Assembly: GCA_021154515.1 (NCBI GenBank)
Contig: JAJKIL010000250.1
Span: 1-5,139 of the forward strand
Source of the DNA: Niastella sp.
Lineage (GTDB): Bacteria; Bacteroidota; Bacteroidia; Chitinophagales; Chitinophagaceae
DNA: 5,139 nt
Reading direction: 5' to 3'
In this document: piece after piece, positions 1-5,139 of the stretch
How the letters are laid out: every line of letters starts with the position of its first letter
How positions within the stretch are numbered: the stretch's first letter is position 1
The notes under the pieces: generated by a model
The model's database searches: none
What the model was told of the DNA's origin: nothing
Seen by the model: the letters and a program-made list of their open reading frames with translations, nothing else
Translations under genes and position numbers: made by a program

Positions 1-243
1 ACCGAAGCCGCTCCCTGGCAACAGGGCAACCTGCAATATGACGATGAAACTATCCGCGATATAGTGGCCGACCTGGAAAGGAACTATGATGTAACCATTC
101 GCGTGCAAAGTGAAGCCCTGGCCAATGAGCGCATCACCACCTCGTTTCGGCGCGAAATAGGCATCGAGAATGCATTGAAGGTGCTTTGTAACCTTACCGA
201 TACCCGGTTAAAGCTGGAGAACAAGATGTATGTGATTCAATAA
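1..243 (+). CDS. FecR-family anti-sigma factor, C-terminal fragment (5' end outside window)
   Basis: Frame 1 is open from the left edge to a TAA at 241-243, giving 80 residues that end in KMYVIQ. The fragment matches the C-terminal domain (DUF4974 type) of Bacteroidota FecR proteins. It has an APWQQGNLQYDDETI opening (family pattern: W..G.L.F.d..l), then a DLERNYDV segment (family: LeRwY.v.I), an ITTSFRREIGIENALKVLC segment, and a closing KLENKMYVI strand. FecR proteins are single-pass inner-membrane regulators. Their cytoplasmic N-terminus holds an ECF sigma factor and their periplasmic C-terminus senses the STN domain of a partner TonB-dependent receptor. Full-length members usually have roughly 300-400 residues, so the cytoplasmic domain and membrane helix lie left of the window, probably preceded by the sigma gene. 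The next gene is an STN-containing receptor on the same strand, the expected partner. The family call is firm; the partnership is inferred from context. Confidence 0.9.
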   Translation, partial: TEAAPWQQGNLQYDDETIRDIVADLERNYDVTIRVQSEALANERITTSFRREIGIENALKVLCNLTDTRLKLENKMYVIQ

Positions 244-300
244 AATTAAATACCAAAATATAAACTGCTATGTACAACACTAACTATTCGCCCCCATAAT

Positions 301-342
301 ACAATAAAAAGAACCGCCCCAGTTGCGACCTGGAAGCGGTTC
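301..342 (-). terminator. GC-rich hairpin, intrinsic-terminator-like when read on the minus strand
   Basis: GAACCGC (311-317) pairs perfectly with GCGGTTC (336-342). Inside it CCAG (319-322) pairs with CTGG (330-333) around a 7-base loop, leaving a 1x2 internal loop between the two stems. On the + strand the hairpin is preceded by AAAAA (306-310) and no T-run follows it. Read on the minus strand the stem is followed by TTTTTATTGT, the classic Rho-independent layout. It lies 67 bases after the fecR-like stop and 53 bases before the receptor start. Both flanking genes run on the + strand, so a minus-strand terminator would block antisense transcription. Alternatives are a + strand intercistronic hairpin affecting mRNA processing or stability, or one copy of a dispersed palindromic repeat. 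The stem is certain; the function is inferred. Confidence 0.45.
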
Positions 343-348
343 CGCATG

Positions 349-393
349 TTTGAAAATAATCCTGTTCAAAGAATTACTTAAAACAATTCAAAG
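349..393 (+). promoter_or_regulatory. Possible regulatory region: TTTGAA/TTCAAAG repeat cluster before the receptor gene
   Basis: TTCAAAG occurs at 365-371 and again at 387-393, 22 bases apart, about two helical turns. TTTGAA at 349-354 forms an inverted pair with TTCAAA at 365-370 across a 10-base spacer. The cluster occupies the last 50 bases before the receptor start, where a promoter or operator would be expected. A TTTG at 349-352 resembles the -33 element of the Bacteroidota housekeeping promoter, but no good TAnnTTTG -7 element follows; TACTTAAA at 375-382 is a poor match. If the receptor depends on an ECF sigma factor, that consensus would not be expected. The region is AT-rich, so chance repeats are likely. 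Confidence 0.2.
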
Positions 394-395
394 CT

Positions 396-3300
396 ATGAA
401 TTTGTATGTAAAAACGTACAGGCATAGTACGTTGTGCATTATTGCCGGCGGCCGCCCAAAATTGCTATCGAGATACAAAGCGTTGTTCATGAGAATATCT
501 ATCCTGGCTATATTACTCACTTTTAGCGGACTGCTAATGGCCCGTTCGGGCAATGGTCAGGACCTGAACAAGATCATCATCTCCATTGATTTGAAAAATG
601 CTTCCCTGAAGGAGGCTATCAAAAAAATTGAATCCCTTACCCAGCTGGCGTTCACTTATCGCACGGCAGATGTGGCCGAAATTGACCATATCAATTACCA
701 GGCATCTAAAGCCCCGGTAAATAATATCCTGATCGACCTGTTGCAACATACCGGGTTACGGTACGACCAGGTGGATGGGAACATTGTTATAAAGAAGATC
801 AAAAACCAGGAACAAAGGACAGAGATAAATATTATTGACGCTGCACCATACGATGGTGGCATACGCGGCCGGGTAACCGATGAAACGGGCACGCCGCTGG
901 CCAATGCCTCGGTAATGGTGCTGGGTACCGACAGAGGTACGGCCGCTAATAAAGACGGCGTATTTAACCTGAGCGGGTTAAAGGCAGGTAAATATAAATT
1001 ACAGGTATCGGCCGTAGGTTTTACCACGCAGTTTACAGAGATCACCATCAGAGACAATGAAACACTCGATGTATCGGTGTCACTAAAAGAAGGGACCGGT
1101 AAAATGGAAGAAGTGATCGTTACCGCATTGGGTATTTCGCGTAAGGAACGATCGGTTGGTTATTCAACCCAGGAAATAAAAGGCGATAACCTAACGATTG
1201 CAAAAGAACAGAATGTATTGGGCAGCCTGGGTGGAAAGATAGCAGGTGTGCAGTTGACCGGATCATCAGGCGCCAGTATGGGCGGTACCCAGAAAATACA
1301 GATCCGTGGTACCAATTTCTTAACCGGCGGCGGCGAGCCTTTGGTTGTTGTAGACAATACGCCCATCTCCAATACCAACTATGCATTACGCAATGGCCGC
1401 GATTATGGCAACCTGGCACAGGATATAAACCCGGATGATATAGAATCGATCAATGTGCTGAAAGGCCCGGCTGCCTCAGCGTTGTATGGATTGCGTGGGC
1501 AGTTTGGTGTTATCCTGATCACCACCCGTAAAGGAAAGAATGCACAAAAGCCGGTGGTGAATTTCAGTTCTGCTTTTTCCGTAGAAAAGGCCGGTAATTT
1601 TTTACCCTTGCAGAATACGTATGGCGCCGGTTCAAACCTTTCATTTTCTACCATCAATATCAATGGCGTGCCCACCAAATTTGTAGATGGGGAATGGGAT
1701 GAAAGCTGGGGGCCGGTTATGGATGGTACCCCCGTGCGGCATCAGTATTCGTTTTATCCTGGTGATCCTGATTTTGGAAAAGAAACTCCCTTTGTACCGC
1801 ATCCTGATAATATCAAAGACTATTTTGAGAACGGGCATACCTGGAACAACAGCATTTCCTTTTCCGGTGGCGGGCAAAACAGTTTGTTTCGCTTATCGTA
1901 CAACAATACAGATGTAAAAGGTATTGAACCGAACACGAATTTAAAAAGAAACAATCTTTCTTTCAGCGGTTCGCTAACGGTTAACCCCAAACTGGTAATA
2001 AGCACTACGCTGAACTATGCGAATAACAAGGCACAGCGGCCTTCGCAGGGTTATCAAAGTCTGGGTTCACGCAACATGTACCAGTGGTTTCAGCGTAACC
2101 TGGATATGAATAAATTAAAGCAGTATAAGTACGCCGATGGCACCTTTTATCAATGGAATGTTTCCGCTCCCAAGAACGGGGTGTACACAAGCAGAACAAG
2201 TCCTATAGATTGGAACAATCCTTATTTTGATGCATATGAGAACCCTTCACACGATTCGCGCGACCGATTCTTTGGCAATGTAGGCGTATCGTATACTATT
2301 TTACCCGGCTTGAAAGTAAATGGCTTTGTACGCCAGGATGGATTTATACAAAACCTCGATGGCAGAAATGCAGAAGGCGGTCGCGGGGTACCCTCCTTCT
2401 GGATCGGTAAGTATGAATCGAAAGAAATGAATTATGAGTTCCTTGCTACCTATAATAAAGAGTTTGGTCATTTTACCCTGGGCGCCAACCTGGGTGGAAA
2501 TTTAATGACCCAACGGTATACCTATCTGCGAGAAGAAACACAAGGCGGTTTTGTTTCACCCGGTTTTTATGATATCACCAACTCGCTCGACCGGCCGCTG
2601 GTGAAAAATGTTTTAAAGAGAAAAGAGGTAAGAAGCGCCTATGGGGCGGTTACCCTGGGTTATAATAACACGTACTTTATTGATGCCAGCTTGCGGCGGG
2701 ATATTTCATCGGCGTTGCCAGACAATAACAACGCTTATTTGTATCCATCGGTTTCAGCGAGTATGGTATTCAGTGAGCTGTTAAAAGTAGCGCCCATTTC
2801 TTATGGCAAAATACGGGCAAGTTTTGCGCAGGCCGGTTCAGATATAGATATTTATCAAACCACCAACTCATTTGCCCTCAAGGAACCCTATAGCGGCAAT
2901 TTCCCTATGTATGTGCCTGATACTTTAAAGAATCCCAATCTTAAACCTTCATTAGGTACCGCCTATGAAGCCGGGTTGGATATGCGGTTTTTGCAGGACC
3001 GCATTGGGTTCAGCTTTACCTGGTATTACCAACAAAACCGCGATGCCGTTATGAACCTCGATGTATCAGGGGCAAGCGGGTACTCGAAATATGTGATCAA
3101 TGCAGGGAATATTCAGAACAAAGGTATTGAACTGACTGTGAGCGGCACGCCAATAAAAATGAAGAACCTTACCTGGACAAGCAGTTTTAACATTGCCCGG
3201 AATAAAAATAAGATCACGAAGTTGTACCCCGGTATTAACTCACTGATCCTCGATCAGAACCGCTATTCCAGTGTAGATATGTTTTTGCTGGCGAATGTGA

Positions 3301-3986
3301 ATGAATCGTTCGGTTCAATTGTTGGTAATGCTTATATGCGCGATTCGGCAACCGGTAAAATATTACTCGATGCCAACAACATGCCCATGTATGTAACCAA
3401 TCACAATTTTGGTACGGTGCTGCCCAAGTTCACCGGTGGCTGGCAAAATACCATCACCTGGAAAAACTTTGATCTGAGTGCGGTAATAGATTTTCAAAAA
3501 GGCGGACAGTTCTTTAGCTGGACAAAAATGCTGGCCGTTAAAAGCGGACAGGCGGCTGAAACTGCCGTAATGAATGAGAACGGGAAGAACATTCGTGATC
3601 CCCTGACCGATGGCGGGGGACTGAAGATCAACGGAATCTCCAACAGTTCAAAACAGGAAGTAACAGCATTTGTAAATGCAAGGACCTGGTACCGCAATAA
3701 CCTGGGCACTAAGATCTATGAAGAATGGTTGTATGATGCTTCGTATATCAGGATGCGTGAGATAAGAGTGGGCTATACTTTTTCAAAGGCAAATATTGCA
3801 AAGCTGCCGGTTAAAAGCCTGAACCTGGCCTTTATTACCAGGAACCCGTTTATGATTTGGCAAAAAGCGCCCAAAGGGTTGAACCCGGCCGAGCTGGCAA
3901 CCGGCGCTACCTCCTTTAACTGGTTGGAAACCGGTCAGCTGGCTACTACCCGTTCATATGGGATTAACCTGAATGTTTCCTTTTAA
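396..3986 (+). CDS. SusC/RagA-family TonB-dependent outer-membrane receptor with STN signalling domain
   Basis: This complete 1196-residue receptor would import a ligand across the outer membrane using TonB energy, as the barrel partner of the SusD-like lipoprotein that follows. Residues 1-31 are a basic leader, and a hydrophobic signal segment at about 32-49 should be cleaved near 50-55. An STN domain spans about 61-133 (SLKEAIKKIE, then a NIVIKKI end), the part expected to contact FecR. A carboxypeptidase-regulatory-like domain follows at about 155-232 (GRVTDETGTPLANASV, GVFNLSGLKAGKY). A TonB-box-like MEEVIVTALG lies at 237-246. The plug includes IQIRGTNF (301-308), EPLVVVDNTPI (314-324) and DIESINVLKGPAASALYG (348-365). 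The usual RAANGVILITT is here RGQFGVILITT. The barrel runs to a terminal NLNVSF ending in aromatic F, as expected for BAM recognition. The STN domain explains the length above that of simple SusC proteins. The Met at 489 is an alternative start; no Shine-Dalgarno supports either. The substrate is unknown. Confidence 0.95.
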   Translation: MNLYVKTYRHSTLCIIAGGRPKLLSRYKALFMRISILAILLTFSGLLMARSGNGQDLNKIIISIDLKNASLKEAIKKIESLTQLAFTYRTADVAEIDHINYQASKAPVNNILIDLLQHTGLRYDQVDGNIVIKKIKNQEQRTEINIIDAAPYDGGIRGRVTDETGTPLANASVMVLGTDRGTAANKDGVFNLSGLKAGKYKLQVSAVGFTTQFTEITIRDNETLDVSVSLKEGTGKMEEVIVTALGISRKERSVGYSTQEIKGDNLTIAKEQNVLGSLGGKIAGVQLTGSSGASMGGTQKIQIRGTNFLTGGGEPLVVVDNTPISNTNYALRNGRDYGNLAQDINPDDIESINVLKGPAASALYGLRGQFGVILITTRKGKNAQKPVVNFSSAFSVEKAGNFLPLQNTYGAGSNLSFSTININGVPTKFVDGEWDESWGPVMDGTPVRHQYSFYPGDPDFGKETPFVPHPDNIKDYFENGHTWNNSISFSGGGQNSLFRLSYNNTDVKGIEPNTNLKRNNLSFSGSLTVNPKLVISTTLNYANNKAQRPSQGYQSLGSRNMYQWFQRNLDMNKLKQYKYADGTFYQWNVSAPKNGVYTSRTSPIDWNNPYFDAYENPSHDSRDRFFGNVGVSYTILPGLKVNGFVRQDGFIQNLDGRNAEGGRGVPSFWIGKYESKEMNYEFLATYNKEFGHFTLGANLGGNLMTQRYTYLREETQGGFVSPGFYDITNSLDRPLVKNVLKRKEVRSAYGAVTLGYNNTYFIDASLRRDISSALPDNNNAYLYPSVSASMVFSELLKVAPISYGKIRASFAQAGSDIDIYQTTNSFALKEPYSGNFPMYVPDTLKNPNLKPSLGTAYEAGLDMRFLQDRIGFSFTWYYQQNRDAVMNLDVSGASGYSKYVINAGNIQNKGIELTVSGTPIKMKNLTWTSSFNIARNKNKITKLYPGINSLILDQNRYSSVDMFLLANVNESFGSIVGNAYMRDSATGKILLDANNMPMYVTNHNFGTVLPKFTGGWQNTITWKNFDLSAVIDFQKGGQFFSWTKMLAVKSGQAAETAVMNENGKNIRDPLTDGGGLKINGISNSSKQEVTAFVNARTWYRNNLGTKIYEEWLYDASYIRMREIRVGYTFSKANIAKLPVKSLNLAFITRNPFMIWQKAPKGLNPAELATGATSFNWLETGQLATTRSYGINLNVSF

Positions 3987-3996
3987 AAAAACGAAC

Positions 3997-5139
3997 ATGA
4001 AAAAACTACTCTCTATACAATTCGTGATTGCATGGCTGGTTATTGGGATCGGGTGTACCAAGTTCAGCGACAATATAAACGTTGATCCAAACGTGCCCAC
4101 AAAGCCATCCAATGCGCAATTACTGACCTATTCAATTACCCAGATGGCAAATACAATTGAATCGGTAACCGGTAATTTATATGTGCAGCACTGGTCGGAA
4201 AAACCATATACCGATAACTCGCGGTATACGGTAGTGAATTTTGATTTTTATGATCTGTACACCCAGCCACTGGAGAATTTACAAACCATATTAAATGCCC
4301 AAACCTTCGATGTGAATGAAGGATCTGTCAATAACCAAAAAGCAGTGGCTCGCATTTTAAAAGCCTGGTTCTTCTGGCATATGACCGACCGCTGGGGTGA
4401 TATTCCTTACTTCAATGCGTTGAATGGAAAAGAAAATTTTTCACCCGTGTACGACAAGCAAAAAGATATTTATTACGATCTTATAAAAGAGCTGAAAGAA
4501 GCAGCGGCTCAAATAGATAATGGCAATGCCGTTACGGGTGATATTTTATATCGTGGTAATATGGCCAACTGGAAACGTTTTGCCAATTCTATGCGGTTGC
4601 TAATGGCGTTGCGATTATCAAAGGCAGATGCAGCCAAAGGCAAAGCGGAATTTACCGACGCATTGAATGGCGGGGTGTTTACCGATAACAATCAGAATGC
4701 CGTATATGTGCACCTGGCGGAAGCAGCCAACCAGAATTACTGGTATTTTGTGGCCAGTGTGCAGAACCGTCTCTGGTATTGGGCCAGTAAAACGATTGTT
4801 GATTATATGAAACCTTTGAATGACCCGCGGCTTAAAATATTTGCCGATGTAAATAGCAGTAACGATTATGTGGGTGTTCCCTATGGATTAGATGGTAATG
4901 CGGTAGGCGCCATTCCACCCGGTTCTGTGTCTTTCGTTGGTGTGCACGTACGTGCACAAAATGCACCCACTTATATCACTACCTATGCACAGGTTTTGTT
5001 TGCTATAGCCGAAGCCAATAAATTAACCTGGTTACCTGGTGGTGATGCAGATGCAAAAGCCAACTATGATGCAGGCATAGAAGCATCCATAAGACAATGG
5101 AACAGACAAAGCTTCAAGGTTTATGTAGATTCCATCGAC
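3997..5139 (+). CDS. SusD/RagB-like outer-membrane lipoprotein (SusD-like_2 type), 3' end outside window
   Basis: Frame 1 is open from ATG 3997 to the right edge, giving 381 residues without a stop. The N-terminus MKKLLSIQFVIAWLVIGIGC is a lipoprotein signal with Cys20 as the predicted lipidated residue. The lipobox is slightly atypical, with Gly at -3 and Ile at -4. Family hallmarks in order are NVDPNVPTKP (28-37), ARILKAWFFWHMTDRWGDIP (118-137, family: ilkA...q..tD.WGdiPY), a helical repeat region, NWKRFANSMRLLMALRLS (191-208), LNDPRLK (274-280), and YAQVLFAIAEANKL (330-343). Members usually have about 480-530 residues, so roughly 100-150 are missing. The protein would form the substrate-binding lid over the SusC-like barrel on the cell surface. 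Only 10 bases (AAAAACGAAC) separate it from the receptor stop, so the two are almost certainly co-transcribed. The start region is A-rich and lacks a Shine-Dalgarno motif, as usual in Bacteroidota. The family call is firm; the ligand is unknown. Confidence 0.93.
   Translation, partial: MKKLLSIQFVIAWLVIGIGCTKFSDNINVDPNVPTKPSNAQLLTYSITQMANTIESVTGNLYVQHWSEKPYTDNSRYTVVNFDFYDLYTQPLENLQTILNAQTFDVNEGSVNNQKAVARILKAWFFWHMTDRWGDIPYFNALNGKENFSPVYDKQKDIYYDLIKELKEAAAQIDNGNAVTGDILYRGNMANWKRFANSMRLLMALRLSKADAAKGKAEFTDALNGGVFTDNNQNAVYVHLAEAANQNYWYFVASVQNRLWYWASKTIVDYMKPLNDPRLKIFADVNSSNDYVGVPYGLDGNAVGAIPPGSVSFVGVHVRAQNAPTYITTYAQVLFAIAEANKLTWLPGGDADAKANYDAGIEASIRQWNRQSFKVYVDSID
4941..4958. repeat. Perfect 18-bp palindrome inside the susD-like gene
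   Basis: TGTGCACGTACGTGCACA equals its own reverse complement over all 18 bases; the flanking bases (G at 4940, A at 4959) do not extend it. It lies in codons 315-321 of the susD-like gene, encoding the segment G-V-H-V-R-A-Q. It has no loop, so it is a dyad protein-binding type of site rather than an RNA hairpin. It may simply be a coincidence of codon choice. Confidence 0.5.

Noticed and set aside
246..347. Minus-strand 33-codon ORF (ATG at 347-345, stop at 248-246) running through the hairpin, with a hydrophobic middle (VLFIVLW)
   Set aside because: It is very short, its first codons are the hairpin stem itself, it has no recognisable family and there is no sign of a minus-strand promoter. 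It is most likely a by-product of the palindrome.
349..382. Bacteroidota housekeeping promoter (TTTG at 349-352 with a -7 element near 375-382)
   Set aside because: TACTTAAA is a poor match to TAnnTTTG, the spacer is 22 bases, and the implied leader would be only a few bases. It is not strong enough to call.
447..456. GC-rich GCCGGCGGCCGC stretch near the receptor start as a possible structured element
   Set aside because: It is short, lies within coding sequence for the basic leader (A-G-G-R), and has no paired partner nearby.
534..2199. Several minus-strand ORFs of 60-120 codons and one 76-codon + strand ORF in another frame, all inside the receptor gene
   Set aside because: They lie wholly within a strongly supported conserved receptor reading frame, overlap one another, and their translations show no domain or signal sequence. 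They are shadow frames.
3494..4691. Two minus-strand ORFs (3494-3709 and 4509-4691) opposite the receptor and the susD-like gene
   Set aside because: Both are antisense to conserved family motifs on the + strand and have no recognisable content.
1..5139. Search by eye for CRISPR repeats, tRNA or rRNA genes, insertion sequence ends and attachment sites
   Set aside because: No regularly spaced repeats, cloverleaf arms, transposase motifs or flanking target duplications were seen. Genes fill nearly all of the window.

Overview
The window looks like a stretch of a Bacteroidota chromosome, most likely from the Chitinophagaceae or a close relative. The reasons are a SusC/SusD-type outer-membrane uptake pair behind a FecR-type anti-sigma factor, A-rich start regions without a Shine-Dalgarno motif, and moderate GC content. 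The placement rests on protein family content and style, not on a marker gene.

Layout, all genes on the + strand: (1) 1-243, the last 80 codons of a FecR-family anti-sigma factor, cut by the left edge. (2) 244-395, a 152-base intergenic gap. It holds a GC-rich hairpin (311-342) whose only T-run lies on the minus-strand side, and a short cluster of TTCAAAG/TTTGAA repeats just before the next gene. (3) 396-3986, a complete 1196-residue SusC/RagA-type TonB-dependent receptor with an N-terminal STN signalling domain, a carboxypeptidase-regulatory-like domain, a plug and a beta-barrel. (4) 3997-5139, the first 381 codons of a SusD-like lipoprotein (SusD-like_2 type), starting 10 bases after the receptor stop and cut by the right edge.

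The genes fit the known trans-envelope signalling design. The SusD-like lipoprotein and the SusC-like barrel would capture and import a nutrient at the outer membrane. The receptor's periplasmic STN domain would report occupancy to the C-terminal domain of the FecR protein, which would release an ECF sigma factor, probably encoded just left of the window, to activate susC-susD. No enzyme, sigma factor or other substrate-specific gene is visible, so the substrate cannot be assigned.

I see no evidence of a new system, mobile element, CRISPR array or RNA gene. The most noteworthy items are the oddly oriented terminator-like hairpin, the promoter-proximal repeats and a perfect 18-bp palindrome inside the susD-like gene.
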